From the NCBI GenBank assembly GCA_025964295.1, contig JAOPZD010000275.1, forward strand, positions 1 through 18,213: DNA of 18,213 bases. Reading direction: 5' to 3'. The notes under the pieces were generated by a model. It ran no database searches. It saw only the letters and a program-made list of their open reading frames with translations, and was not told the DNA's origin. Of the stretch, positions 1 to 7,863 are shown one piece after another. Made by a program: the position numbers and the translations under genes. The DNA is from Conexibacter sp. Lineage in GTDB: Bacteria > Actinomycetota > Thermoleophilia > Solirubrobacterales > Solirubrobacteraceae. Positions within the stretch are counted from its first letter, which is position 1. Every line of letters begins with the position of its first letter.

Positions 1-107
1 ACGAGCCCGCCCTCGGGTGCGAACGGGAGATCGGTCGTCACGCTCAGGACGATGCCGAGCGCGAGTCCCAGCACGGCTCCGACGGCGATCGCGGCTCCGA
101 CGCTCAC
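1..107 (-). CDS. N-terminus of a small membrane protein, cut by the window edge
   Basis: A GTG at 107 opens a frame that stays open to the window edge (about 35 codons). The visible protein begins with a strongly hydrophobic alanine/glycine/valine/leucine segment of about 22 residues (roughly residues 3-24), then a short polar stretch with TTDLPFAPEGG. That is the look of an N-terminal signal anchor or first transmembrane helix followed by an extracytoplasmic loop. The gene reads away from the repeat-protein operon, so the 108-381 interval is a divergent promoter region. No family can be named from this fragment. The start is the first plausible one; the frame is also open further upstream, so a longer protein is possible. 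Confidence 0.4.
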   Translation of the reverse strand, partial: MSVGAAIAVGAVLGLALGIVLSVTTDLPFAPEGGL

Positions 108-134
108 AGGCGCGAGTCTACGCCTGCCCGGGCT

Positions 135-274
135 GTTCTCACGTTCCTGGTTCGGGCGGCTAGAAATCGCTTCTGAGCAGGTTGAACTGCGCGTTCTCGC
201 GTTCGGGCCTTTTGGGGCGTTCTCAAGTTGCCCGCCCACCGTCCGGGGGCCTGGCACCCGCGGAACGTGAGAAC
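135..274. promoter_or_regulatory. Four copies of a 13-base GTTCTCACGTTCC-like motif in the divergent promoter region
   Basis: The copies are GTTCTCACGTTCC at 135-147, GTTCTCGCGTTCG at 193-205, GTTCTCAAGTTGC at 219-231, and GGAACGTGAGAAC (exact reverse complement of the first) at 262-274. Each contains the half-site GTTC or a near match twice, 8 bases apart. Clustering within 140 bases, upstream of the repeat-protein operon and of the divergent membrane gene, suggests operator sites for a DNA-binding protein. The outer two copies form a perfect inverted pair. The partner protein is not known; the HTH-bearing product of 1582-2769 is one candidate by proximity only. Confidence 0.5.
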
Positions 275-381
275 AGCGGCAAAAGCCCTGCAAATGGCCG
301 GGTCGTTCTCCCCACAGGATGCCGAAGAGGAGATGATGGGAACGGTTGTGCGCCGCCGCCGAGCCGTCGTAGGACGAAGGC

Positions 382-564
382 ATGAACCGCGATCACCTTC
401 TCTTCGACGACCCGGCCGCCGCGACGGTCTGGACCTTCGTCCGCCAGCTGACCCCTCCCGCCCAGCACCTGCTGCTGGCCCAACTGCGCGAGCACCTCGC
501 CACCGCGGAGACAACCAGCTCCTCAGCGGCCCGCGAGGCCACGGCCAGTCCGTGCGCTGCATGA
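382..564 (+). pseudogene. N-terminal piece of the first repeat protein, separated by a probable frameshift
   Basis: An ATG at 382 follows a good purine-rich ribosome site (AGGACGAAGG a few bases upstream) and opens 60 codons beginning MNRDHLLFDDPAAATVWTF. The first 45 or so residues have natural coding composition, with a helical stretch around the TPPAQHLLLAQLREHL part. The frame then decays into a serine/alanine-rich tail and stops at 562-564. In the next frame, sequence ahead of the TTG at 575 already reads as good protein (VRALHEALELLLEDD). I infer one original gene, 382-1585, with a +1 shift (one extra or two missing bases) around 535-556. It could instead be a real short leader gene or a sequencing error. 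Confidence 0.5.
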
Positions 565-574
565 GGCCCTCGAG

Positions 575-1585
575 TTGCTCCTCGAGGACGACAACGAGGC
601 GCATCTCAGCGTCGAGGCGTACCGCCGTCTGCGAGCTGTCAACCTGACCGCCGGCTGGCCGGAGGACACCAGCGTCCGCCGTTGGCTGGGTGCGGGAAGC
701 TGGAACGACGCGCTGCGCCGCGCGCGCATCGCCGCGGTGCCCGACGGCGACCGCCTCGTCATCGAGCGACGCACCATCCGGCGAGGCAGAGCCATCGATG
801 CACTCAGGCTGTGTGCTCGTGAGCTCGGCGGTGTCCCGACGATGTCGCGCTACGTGGCGTGGGCGCGTCGCGACGAACACTTCGCGGACCCGGACATCCC
901 CAACTCGGTCGTGCCGTTCAAGCGCCACTTCGTGACCTGGCCGCGTGCGCTGGCAGCCGCGGGCCTCATCGCCTCTGCAGGCGACGAACCCACCGAGACC
1001 GCCGACGCCCAGGCCGGCGGCTACGTCCGCGCAGCCTCCTACCGCTACACCGACGCGGAGGCACGCGACGCCCTGCTGTCCTGTGCCGGGGCGACGGGCC
1101 GCTCACCGCGACAGCGCGAGTACGACGCCTGGCGCCAGGCGCAGCAGAACGGCGCAGCGGAGCGCGGCGAGCCCGTTCCGGCGCTGCCGGGCTCCCCCAC
1201 TCTGATCCGCAACTACGGCTCTTGGGATGACGCGCTCGCCAAGGCGAACCTCGACCGTCTCGGTGGCCGCGCAACCCGCAGCCACCAGCCCAAGAGCTTC
1301 GGCGGATCGGAGAAGCGCTGGTCGCCCTACGAGCTCGTCTTCATCCTCGACCGCGTCGACCAGGAGATCGAGCAGCGCCTCACCACCACCGCGTATGCCA
1401 AATGGCGCCGCACGAAGGTCGGTACAGCCGTCGCCGGTAGCCAGGACCGCAGCCTGCCGATCTACCAGACGTTCCTGGAGTACTTCGGCTCCTGGAAGGA
1501 AGCGACCACAGCGCTGGCCCGTCACCGAGAGCAGCCGGACGCGCCGTTCCTCGCCGGGGACCCGCGGCTCGAGATCGCGACGTGA
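575..1585 (+). CDS. Homing-endonuclease-associated (HNH_repeat-type) four-repeat protein
   Basis: This 336-residue protein (from TTG 575) is built of four diverged copies of one module: an amphipathic helix, a Y-x-x-W/R helix, then a 'GSW..AL..A' ending. Copies lie at about residues 12-51 (ends GSWNDALRRARI), 73-131 (ends VTWPRALAAAGL), 158-226 (ends GSWDDALAKANL) and 249-316 (ends GSWKEATTALAR). This matches the homing endonuclease associated repeat, a small DNA-binding module usually found with HNH nucleases, but no HNH or other catalytic motif is present. A role in sequence-specific DNA binding is inferred. TTG 575 is only the first in-frame start; the native start was probably ATG 382 before a frameshift. 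Its TGA overlaps the GTG of the next gene, so the two are translationally coupled. Confidence 0.6.
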   Translation: MLLEDDNEAHLSVEAYRRLRAVNLTAGWPEDTSVRRWLGAGSWNDALRRARIAAVPDGDRLVIERRTIRRGRAIDALRLCARELGGVPTMSRYVAWARRDEHFADPDIPNSVVPFKRHFVTWPRALAAAGLIASAGDEPTETADAQAGGYVRAASYRYTDAEARDALLSCAGATGRSPRQREYDAWRQAQQNGAAERGEPVPALPGSPTLIRNYGSWDDALAKANLDRLGGRATRSHQPKSFGGSEKRWSPYELVFILDRVDQEIEQRLTTTAYAKWRRTKVGTAVAGSQDRSLPIYQTFLEYFGSWKEATTALARHREQPDAPFLAGDPRLEIAT

Positions 1586-2769
1586 GCGCCGTGGGTCCGA
1601 GCCTCGGCGATCCGCGGCCGGACGTGATGGCGGCCATGGCCATGACTGCCATCGCCCAGCTGTCGATGGACGGCCGTGTCCGGCTGGAGCGCGCCCTGAC
1701 GCTCCAGCTGCAGGAGCCCGACTCGCCGGCACGGCGACGGGTCGCCGAGCTCGGGCCCCTGGCGGATCTCCTCGAGAAACACGGCGAGCCCTACGACGAT
1801 CCGGTTGTCCTGCGCCAGCTGGCTTCCGAGCTCTACCTTCTCGAACGGCATCGGGATCGCCTGCCACGGGAAGAACGCCACCTGCTCGCCGACGAGATCC
1901 GCTCGCTGCGCAAGCGCTCGCGGGACCGGATCGGCACCCCGGTTGTCGACGCTTCCCTCTATGACCGGCTGCGCCCAGCGGGGAGCCCGGCCGCCGAAAC
2001 ACTCGGCCGACGGTTCGGCGGCTGGCACAAGGCCTGCCGGGCCGCGTACGGCCTGCAGCCCGATGGCTCAACCATCGGTCCTGGCCGACCCTGGGCCACG
2101 CCCGTCCACGCTTCTCGCGGTGTGCCGCTGTACTCGGAGGACGGCTGCATCGACGCGGTCCGGCGCTGCGCGCGCTCGCTGCTGCGCGTCCCGTCCTCGC
2201 AGGACTACGTCATGTGGCAGTGGGCCCAGCGCCGTCGACAGCCCGGCAAGATGCCGGCCGACCTCGGGCTGCCCGCCATCGGCACCGTCCTCAAGCGCTT
2301 CACCACCTGGCAGGCAGTTCTGGACGCCGCCGCCATCTGCCGCCACGAGCTGGCTGAACTTCGCGCCGCACAGGTCCCCAGCGAGGCGGCTCATCCGGCT
2401 GTCGAAGGCGCGCGACGTGACGAGGTCTTGAGCGGCCGCGAACTCGGTCGCTTGCCGCTCAGCGAGGCAATCGCCCTCGCTGTCGACGCGCAGGTGAGCA
2501 TCGAGTGGCTCGCCGGCGACGACAACTCCGTTGCCCCGGCCCCGCCCGCCGGCGCCGGGCTGGACACGATGGCTATCCGCGCCCGGCGCGCCGAGACAAA
2601 GGTTCGCGACGACGCTCTCGCCCGCGCCGCCAAGTGCACCACAGGCCAATGGAGGCAGGCCCTAGCGGGCCGCAGGGAGTTCTCTGCTGGTCAGATCCTC
2701 GCGGTCGCCTCGCTGCTCCGATGCGCCACCTCTGATCTCCTGCAGCCTGAGGTGGCGGCGACCGCATGA
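1582..2769 (+). CDS. Second repeat protein with a C-terminal helix-turn-helix-like region
   Basis: The GTG at 1582 overlaps the previous stop by 4 bases, fixing the start and indicating an operon. The 395-residue product has a helical N-terminus (about 1-115), a short repeat ending in GGWHKACRAAYGL (about 126-157), and a full repeat at about 184-252 with Y209-x-x-W212 and a TTWQAVLDAA ending; these match the modules of the upstream protein. The C-terminus (about 341-389, ALARAAKCTTGQWRQALAG then ILAVASLLRC) resembles an XRE-type helix-turn-helix as in Cro/CI repressors. No catalytic motif is visible. The likely role is DNA binding, perhaps regulation. The pair look like diverged paralogues. 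The family assignment is by eye, and the HTH call is weaker than the repeat call. Confidence 0.6.
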   Translation: MSAVGPSLGDPRPDVMAAMAMTAIAQLSMDGRVRLERALTLQLQEPDSPARRRVAELGPLADLLEKHGEPYDDPVVLRQLASELYLLERHRDRLPREERHLLADEIRSLRKRSRDRIGTPVVDASLYDRLRPAGSPAAETLGRRFGGWHKACRAAYGLQPDGSTIGPGRPWATPVHASRGVPLYSEDGCIDAVRRCARSLLRVPSSQDYVMWQWAQRRRQPGKMPADLGLPAIGTVLKRFTTWQAVLDAAAICRHELAELRAAQVPSEAAHPAVEGARRDEVLSGRELGRLPLSEAIALAVDAQVSIEWLAGDDNSVAPAPPAGAGLDTMAIRARRAETKVRDDALARAAKCTTGQWRQALAGRREFSAGQILAVASLLRCATSDLLQPEVAATA

Positions 2770-2996
2770 GGTGCCTGCTCACCATCTTCAACCCTCCGGC
2801 TCGCCTCTAGCCTGCCCTGCCCGGGATGACGCCGGCTACTACCTCGAGCTACGACGCGTTCCGCGCGGTGTGCGAAGACTCACCACAACCCGAATTCACC
2901 GGCGCGAGAAGATAGTCGCGGAACGCGACGTATCCCCGACGAATCTCGTGCGCCACTCAGGATTTCGAGGCAGCCGGTGAGCTGCAGCAGCACGGT

Positions 2997-3395
2997 ATGA
3001 GCATGGGCTGGCCGGACTTCCAGTGTTCCTGCGGTGCCGCTCAGACACTGCGATACGCGCCCGACATCGTTCCGGGGTTCAGTTGGTCCGCACAGTGCAC
3101 GACCTGCGGGTTGCGCCTCCAGGTCTGGCGAGGCGAGGACGACCGACACGAACCTCGCGTGACCGTGTCCGCGAGCCAGTCCGACCCGTCTCCCCCGCCT
3201 CATGAGTCGATGAGCATCTGGGCGGCGATGGCCTGGTTCCTGGGAATCTGCGTCCTTCTCTGGCTTCTAGAACCCGCAGTGGTGGGGTGGCTCGCGGACA
3301 ACGACATGGAGGGCATCGCGGAGCTAATCGACTGGCCCTTCTCAGTTCTCCGCGGAATGCAGCACAGCTGCGATGGTGCTCGAGGATGCAACTAG
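2997..3395 (+). CDS. Small zinc-ribbon-like protein with one transmembrane segment
   Basis: The 132-residue product begins MSMGWPDFQCSCG. It carries two cysteine pairs, C10-x-C12 and C34-x-x-C37, spaced like a zinc ribbon. A proline/serine-rich linker follows, then a hydrophobic stretch at about residues 74-99 (AAMAWFLGICVLLWLLEP) that would cross the membrane once or twice, and a short acidic tail. No family is recognised. ATG 2997 is chosen because no start lies between it and an in-frame TAG at 2913; ATG 3003 is an alternative. There is no strong ribosome site, so expression is uncertain. The frame upstream of the TAG also looks protein-like (see findings). Confidence 0.45.
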   Translation: MSMGWPDFQCSCGAAQTLRYAPDIVPGFSWSAQCTTCGLRLQVWRGEDDRHEPRVTVSASQSDPSPPPHESMSIWAAMAWFLGICVLLWLLEPAVVGWLADNDMEGIAELIDWPFSVLRGMQHSCDGARGCN

Positions 3396-3485
3396 CGCGA
3401 GTCTCGCTCCCGCAGCGTCGGCTGCCCATGAGGGTGGCACCGCTCCGTGCGGCCCTTCTTCGGTCGACGACAGCGAACGCGCGAT

Positions 3486-3944
3486 TCACAACACCAACAA
3501 GACTGCCGCGCTACTAGTCACCTCACCCGATAATTCCTGCAGGCGGTAGGTGTAGCCAGGCGGGGTGTGCCAGCCCGCCTTGGGATCCGCCACGCGAGCC
3601 GCGAATTGCGTGCATAGCGGTGCCATCTCATCGACGGCGGCGGCCAAGCTCACGCGGAGCTCGCGCCGGGTATACCCGCCGAGTGCCTGTGTCCAGCTGT
3701 CAAGCATCTCCTCGACCTCGGTCATCCCGCCGTACCCTTCCGTCAGGTAATAGCTGACCTGGAGCGCGATGCCAAGCGACGCCTCCATCAACGGCGCTAC
3801 GCGCCGTCGCGGCAGGGAGTGCCGGACGACGGTGTCCATCAGGTGGCCCGCATCCCGGTATGTCCAGTCCGATGTGGCCTCGATGGCGTACAGCGCCGGG
3901 AAGGCTAGCGCGCACGCACGCTCGAATACGGGAGCTTCCGTCAT
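3486..3944 (-). CDS. Hypothetical protein, last gene of the methylase-ATPase operon
   Basis: A 152-residue, mostly helical protein beginning MTEAPVFERACALAFPALY, with no signal peptide or membrane segment and no recognised motif. Its composition (balanced charged, aromatic and hydrophobic residues, in-phase third-position GC) looks like real coding sequence. It starts at ATG 3944, 33 bases after the stop of the phospholipase-D-like gene on the same strand, so it is probably the third gene of the same transcript. In that position it could be an accessory or immunity-like component, but nothing in the sequence shows this. It converges with the small membrane-protein gene; the 90 bases between them hold no clear terminator that I could see. 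Confidence 0.55.
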   Translation of the reverse strand: MTEAPVFERACALAFPALYAIEATSDWTYRDAGHLMDTVVRHSLPRRRVAPLMEASLGIALQVSYYLTEGYGGMTEVEEMLDSWTQALGGYTRRELRVSLAAAVDEMAPLCTQFAARVADPKAGWHTPPGYTYRLQELSGEVTSSAAVLLVL

Positions 3945-3977
3945 GACGGTTTCCCGTGCTTCAGGATCATCGCCGTC

Positions 3978-5030
3978 TTAGCTGACCTGAGTCGAAGCGC
4001 TGCCATCGGCCTGGCGGATGCGCTGCTCGGCGTCGCGCAACGCCTCAAAGGCCTGCGGGTCAGTGACGTACGACCAGGAGGTGCCATTGGGGTCCCACAA
4101 GGTCTTGTCGCGCAACCGGTTGAAGCCGGCGAGCATCTGGATCGCGAAGCCGCAGTCGAAAGCGATGTGGCGGTCGTGCGCCAGCTGGCTGCGGAAGCTG
4201 AAGTCGGGCCAGTGGGCAGTGCGTACCTCGACGCACGTCACTCGCCCTCGCGTGGATCCCCAAGCCTCGAAGACGCGTTGGGCTGCGGCACGCAGATCGG
4301 CGGGCTGTCCGCCTTCCCCCACACCGCCGGCGAGGATGACTTTCGTGTCCGGCAGACTGGTCTTACCGAGCTGATCGAGCAGCCAGCCGACGTGCTCGGG
4401 CAATCGCGCGTTGGAGCGCCCGGCGCGATGCTCCAGTTCAGTGAAGAGGTACCGGTCGGCGATGAGAACCTCTTGACTGACTTCGGCCAAGGGCCTGAGC
4501 ACCTCGCGGAAGAACTGGTTGCGGGTGACGCCCGCCGGGTGCATGTGTCGCAGCGCGAGCGCCTCGAGATTTCGTAGGCGCGGCGACTCGGTGCAGCTGC
4601 GGCTGCGCACCACTTCTTGGCCGGCGACATCGGTGGCGGGCACCCTGGGGGTCAGGCCAAGGACCGCGGCGCGTGTCGTGTCGACAACGGCTACATGTTC
4701 GCCGTGAGGTACGAGGGTCGATACGTCGGACAGGGCGGCGGCATCGTCCAAGCAGCTCGGTGGCGGCGGCTGGTCGGCGGCAAACAGGCGCCGGTTTCGC
4801 TCCAAGTGGACGAGCAGTTCTTGCCACGCGGCACGGTCGTCGTCGTCGAGTGCGTCCGTCGCAGCGTTGAGTCGGCGGAGCTCCTCGGTGCTGCCGGTCA
4901 GGATCCCGTGTCTGAGAAGCAGGTCGAGGAAGCGTCGGTTGAGCGCGATCAGGAGATCTTCGTCGGGCGATCCTGTAACTGCTCGTAGATCGATGACGGC
5001 GCTTCCGCTGAGGACGACCGTGGTGATCAA
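3978..5030 (-). CDS. Phospholipase-D-like (MIT_C-like) protein paired with the ATPase
   Basis: The 350-residue product starts at TTG 5030, which overlaps the TGA of the ATPase frame by 4 bases, so translation is coupled. The N-terminal half (to about 170) is helical with an acidic segment (DALDDDDRAAW) and has no recognised motif. The C-terminal half has the look of a phospholipase-D fold: a strand plus DRY at about 188-194 (VLIADRYLF), a strand at 230-236, and HDRHIAFD at 285-292, which fits HxK(x)4D with arginine in place of lysine. Only one such motif is present, so activity would need dimerisation, or the domain may only bind nucleic acid or lipid. Single HKD-like domains of this kind occur in MITD1-type C-terminal domains and in bacterial defence loci. 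The nuclease role is inferred, not shown. Confidence 0.6.
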   Translation of the reverse strand: MITTVVLSGSAVIDLRAVTGSPDEDLLIALNRRFLDLLLRHGILTGSTEELRRLNAATDALDDDDRAAWQELLVHLERNRRLFAADQPPPPSCLDDAAALSDVSTLVPHGEHVAVVDTTRAAVLGLTPRVPATDVAGQEVVRSRSCTESPRLRNLEALALRHMHPAGVTRNQFFREVLRPLAEVSQEVLIADRYLFTELEHRAGRSNARLPEHVGWLLDQLGKTSLPDTKVILAGGVGEGGQPADLRAAAQRVFEAWGSTRGRVTCVEVRTAHWPDFSFRSQLAHDRHIAFDCGFAIQMLAGFNRLRDKTLWDPNGTSWSYVTDPQAFEALRDAEQRIRQADGSASTQVS

Positions 5031-6601
5031 GCCCGGCTCTCCTCGGGCGCTTCTTCTTCCTCCTCGTCGTCATCGCGGTTGAAGGCGGGCAGCTTCGGGA
5101 GATGCTCCACGTCGAAGATCTCCGCGAACCGCTCGTCGAAGAAGCCGCCCGGCCAGCGGTCGATGAAACGACCGTGACGGTCAAAACGCAGCCGCCGGAT
5201 GGAGGCCTCCTGCTCCACCTCGTTGAGGTCGACGTACAGCACGGACACGTCGTCGGGGTCCAGCGAACCCTCGCGGATGCGGCGCTGCAGCCGCAGGACC
5301 AGGTGCTCGCTGTGAGTCTCGACGATGACCTGGTTGGCGCGTCCTTCCGCCAACGTGGACTCGATGAGGAGTTCGGCGAACTCCGCCTGCAGGCGTGGGT
5401 GCAGGTGGATCTCGGGCTGCTCGATGCAGACCACTTGATCCTGCGCCGCGAGCAACTGGACCACCAGCGGCAGCACCTGGCTGACGCCGAAGCCGACGTC
5501 GGCGGGGCTCACGGGCACCGGCGGAGAGAAGCGCCGGTCTGACAGTTCGACGTGGAGGATGTCCCCGACGCCGGGATGGGCTGACTCGAGCGCGTGGACC
5601 TGGATGCTGTACGGGATCTTCAGAGCCGCGAGCCAGCGGTCAGCTTCGCGCGCCTCGGATGGATTGTCGAAGAGGAAGTTGGCGGCCGTCGCCCCCTCGG
5701 GGTCCAGCGTCCGGTATCGGCTCACAGCGCCGCGCTCATAGGTGCGACGCGGCGCCGACCGGACCGGTCCGAGGTAGCCCATCTCGCGTAGCAAGCGCTC
5801 CAGCTCAGCGCGGGCTGCATCCAACACGTTGCTGGCGCGCCGAAGGCTCGTCTCGGCCAGTTGGCTGCTGTCGACGCTCATACCGTCAGCCCACGGGCTG
5901 AGGTCGACGTCGAGCCGCTCCGGCAGCAGGCCCGCCGCGCCGAACCGCACGCTTTCATGTTCCGCGCGCTTCAAGATGCGCCGAACGTCGCGGCTGCGGG
6001 ACGCCGACAGCGTCTTCGCCGCCGGCTTGGCATGCCAGACCCGTTCCGGGGCGGTGATAGCCGCGACGAGGTTGACCGCCTGATCGGCAGCAAGCTGCCA
6101 GTTACCTTCCTCGTCCACGGCAAACGTGAAGTGGTCATCGCCGGCGCCGATTACGACCTCGTGCAGTTCGGCAGCGCCGGCGAGGCCGGACCGGATGCGC
6201 ATCTCGAGGGTGCGGGTCAGTGCCGGGGAGAAGACCTCGCTTCCGAGCTCCCACCGGTCGGGGATGTCCATCTCTAGGCGGATGCGCGCTTCGCGCTGAA
6301 GGTCATGGCGGTGGATGAGCGCCGAGAACCCTCCGAGGCGCGTGTGGCTTCCGTTCAGGAGCAGGCCACCCTCTTCGAGTGACTGCTTCGCCAGCATGAG
6401 CGACTGCAGCAGCGTCGACTTGCCCGACGCGTTTGGCCCGTAAATCAACGTGATGGGTGCCAGCTCGGCGGTCGCGGCGGCTCCAAAGCTCTTGACGTTC
6501 TCGAGCTCGACGCTTCGGAGCAGGCGTCCGTCCGCTTCGGGACGGGCGACGCGGACCTCTTCACCCTGGCCGACGTATCGGCTTGGGCCGAGCGACAGGT
6601 C
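5027..6601 (-). pseudogene. 3' part of an IS-split gene: RecF/OLD-like ATPase domain with DUF3696-type tail
   Basis: This segment encodes about 523 residues of an SMC/ABC-like ATPase: an opening strand with VELENVKSFG, Walker A GPNASGKST, a helical middle, an ABC-signature-like segment (VGFGVSQVLPLVVQLLAA), Walker B VVCIEQPEIHLHPRLQ, a switch histidine region (ETHSEHLVLRLQRRI), and a C-terminal DUF3696-like stretch (FDRHGRFIDRWPGGFFDE) before an acidic tail. There is no ATG, GTG or TTG between the IS end and Walker A; the longer frame running into the IS is a shadow of the transposase. The segment therefore has no start of its own and is the downstream half of the gene whose 5' half lies at 7894-9045. 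The phospholipase-D-like gene overlaps its stop by 4 bases. Confidence 0.8.
6599..6601. repeat. Left copy of the 3-bp target duplication (GTC)
   Basis: GTC immediately outside the left inverted repeat is matched by GTC at 7894-7896 outside the right one. Three-base duplications are common for the IS3 family. Deleting the element plus one GTC copy restores one open frame across the junction. Confidence 0.75.
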
Positions 6602-6626
6602 GGGTCTGCTGCAGGAGTTGGTGACA
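6602..6626 (+). repeat. Left terminal inverted repeat of the IS3-family element
   Basis: Begins GGGTCTGCTGCAGG and ends GGTGACA; only a 4-base block in the middle (AGTT here, GATA in the partner) differs from the right end read inward. It lies just beyond the orfB stop. Confidence 0.85.
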
Positions 6627-6633
6627 GGTTGGG

Positions 6634-7536
6634 TTAGGCGGCCTGGAGGGCCGGTGTGGTCATGATGGTCTCGAACTCGATCGGGGTCAATCGACCGAGT
6701 GCGGCTTGGCGTCGGCGGCGGTGGTAAGTCCGCTCGATCCAGGTCACGATCTCGATCCGCAGCTCTTCGCGGGTGGCCCAGGGCCGGCGGTCGAGGACGT
6801 TCTTCTGCAGGAGCGAGAAGAAGCTCTCCATGGCGGCGTTGTCGCCGGCGGCGCCGACGCGGCCCATTGATCCGACCATGTGATGGCGGTTGAGGGCATG
6901 GACGAGTTTGCGGCTTCGAAACTGCGAGCCGCGGTCGGTGTGCAGCACGCAGCCAGCGACGTCTCCGCGCCGGGCGACGGCGTTGGTCAGGGCGGCCACG
7001 GCGATCCGGGACTTCATCCTGGAATCGATCGAGTAGCCGATGATCCGGTTGGAGTGCGCGTCCTTGACCGCGCAGAGGTACAGCTTGCCCTCGGCGGTGG
7101 TGTGCTCGGTGATGTCCGACAGCCACAGCTGGTTCGGGGCGTCGGCGGTGAACGCGTGGCGAACCCTGCCGTGCTCGTCGACCACCGCGCAGAGGTCGTC
7201 GTGGACGGGCGGGCCGGGCTTCTTACCGTTGCGGCCGCGTTTCTTGCCGAATGCCGAGAACCACCCGTGCTGTGAGCAGATCCGCCACGCCGTCCGGTCA
7301 GCCATCGCCTCGCCGGCCTCGCGGGCCTCGTCGGCGAGGAACCGGTAGCCGAACTCGGGATCGTCACGGTGCGCGTCGAACAGCGCGTCGGCGCGGTAGG
7401 CCCGCACCAGTTCGGCCTCGCCGACGGGACTGGCCAGCCAGCGGTAATAGGGCTGTCGAGCGATCTGAAGGACCCGGCACGTCACCGTGACGGGGACACC
7501 GTCGACGGCGAGCTCGCGGACGAGCGGGTACATCAT
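6634..7536 (-). CDS. IS3-family transposase OrfB (DDE catalytic domain)
   Basis: This 300-residue product carries the retroviral-type integrase core: the first aspartate in LWLSDITEH (about residue 140), the second in LHTDRGSQF (about 200), and the glutamate in DNAAMESFFSLLQKNVL (about 237), followed by the usual RRRRQAALGRLTPIEFE C-terminal signature. An HTH_21-like region (YPLVRELAVDGVPVTVTCRVL, split here for length as residues 3-23) precedes the core. ATG 7536 overlaps the orfA stop by 4 bases. The active enzyme is expected as the OrfAB fusion made by -1 frameshifting. All three catalytic residues are present, so it is probably functional. Confidence 0.93.
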   Translation of the reverse strand: MMYPLVRELAVDGVPVTVTCRVLQIARQPYYRWLASPVGEAELVRAYRADALFDAHRDDPEFGYRFLADEAREAGEAMADRTAWRICSQHGWFSAFGKKRGRNGKKPGPPVHDDLCAVVDEHGRVRHAFTADAPNQLWLSDITEHTTAEGKLYLCAVKDAHSNRIIGYSIDSRMKSRIAVAALTNAVARRGDVAGCVLHTDRGSQFRSRKLVHALNRHHMVGSMGRVGAAGDNAAMESFFSLLQKNVLDRRPWATREELRIEIVTWIERTYHRRRRQAALGRLTPIEFETIMTTPALQAA

Positions 7537-7826
7537 TTTCCCGGGAGATTGGCCTGCGACAAGTACGCCGCCGCGCGGCGCAGCACCTCGTTCTCCTGCT
7601 CCAGCAGCCGGTTGCGGCGCTTCAGCTCACGCAGCTCAGCGTTCTGCTCGTCGGTCACTCCGGGCTTCACGCCGTCCTCGACATCGGCCCGACGCAACCA
7701 GGTGGTCAGCGTCGTGGCGTGGATCCCGAAGTCCTTGGCGACCTCCTCGATCGTCGTCTTCGAGTCTCGATTTCGGGCGACCCGGACGACGTCTTCACGG
7801 AACTCCTTGGGGAACGGCTTCGGCAC
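7533..7826 (-). CDS. IS3-family transposase OrfA (helix-turn-helix and leucine zipper)
   Basis: This 97-residue product begins MPKPFPKEFREDVVRVARN and contains an HTH_Tnp_1-type DNA-binding region (about residues 20-45, IEEVAKDFGIHATTLTTWLRR), then a leucine-zipper-like coiled coil (about 64-90, ELRELKRRNRLLEQENEVL) used for multimerisation. OrfA binds the IS ends and regulates transposition. It starts at ATG 7826 and ends in the frameshift window shared with orfB. Confidence 0.92.
   Translation of the reverse strand: MPKPFPKEFREDVVRVARNRDSKTTIEEVAKDFGIHATTLTTWLRRADVEDGVKPGVTDEQNAELRELKRRNRLLEQENEVLRRAAAYLSQANLPGK
7536..7542 (-). promoter_or_regulatory. Programmed -1 frameshift heptamer GGGAAAA
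   Basis: On the - strand the end of orfA reads CCG GGA AAA TGA. The heptamer G GGA AAA fits the X XXY YYZ slippery pattern in the orfA frame. A -1 slip puts the ribosome exactly on the ATG ATG start of orfB, which would yield the OrfAB transposase as in other IS3-family elements. Confidence 0.75.
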
Positions 7827-7863
7827 AGCGACATCCTTTCAGCCGGTCTCTCGACCAGACAGA

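Noticed and set aside
104..928. 274-codon - strand open frame over the divergent promoter region and the first repeat gene
   Set aside because: Biased arginine-rich composition, antisense to better-supported coding sequence, and it covers the motif cluster.
1103..2071. 322-codon - strand open frame
   Set aside because: Arginine/alanine/glycine-rich shadow of the two repeat-protein genes; it spans their junction and has no protein-like features.
2771..2980. 69-codon + strand open frame after the second repeat gene
   Set aside because: No ribosome site and poor composition; a different frame through the same bases looks more protein-like.
6602..7126. Long N-terminal extension of the ATPase frame through the insertion sequence
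   Set aside because: It is extremely arginine/proline-rich and reads the transposase orfB region in a wrong frame; no credible start lies between the IS end and Walker A.
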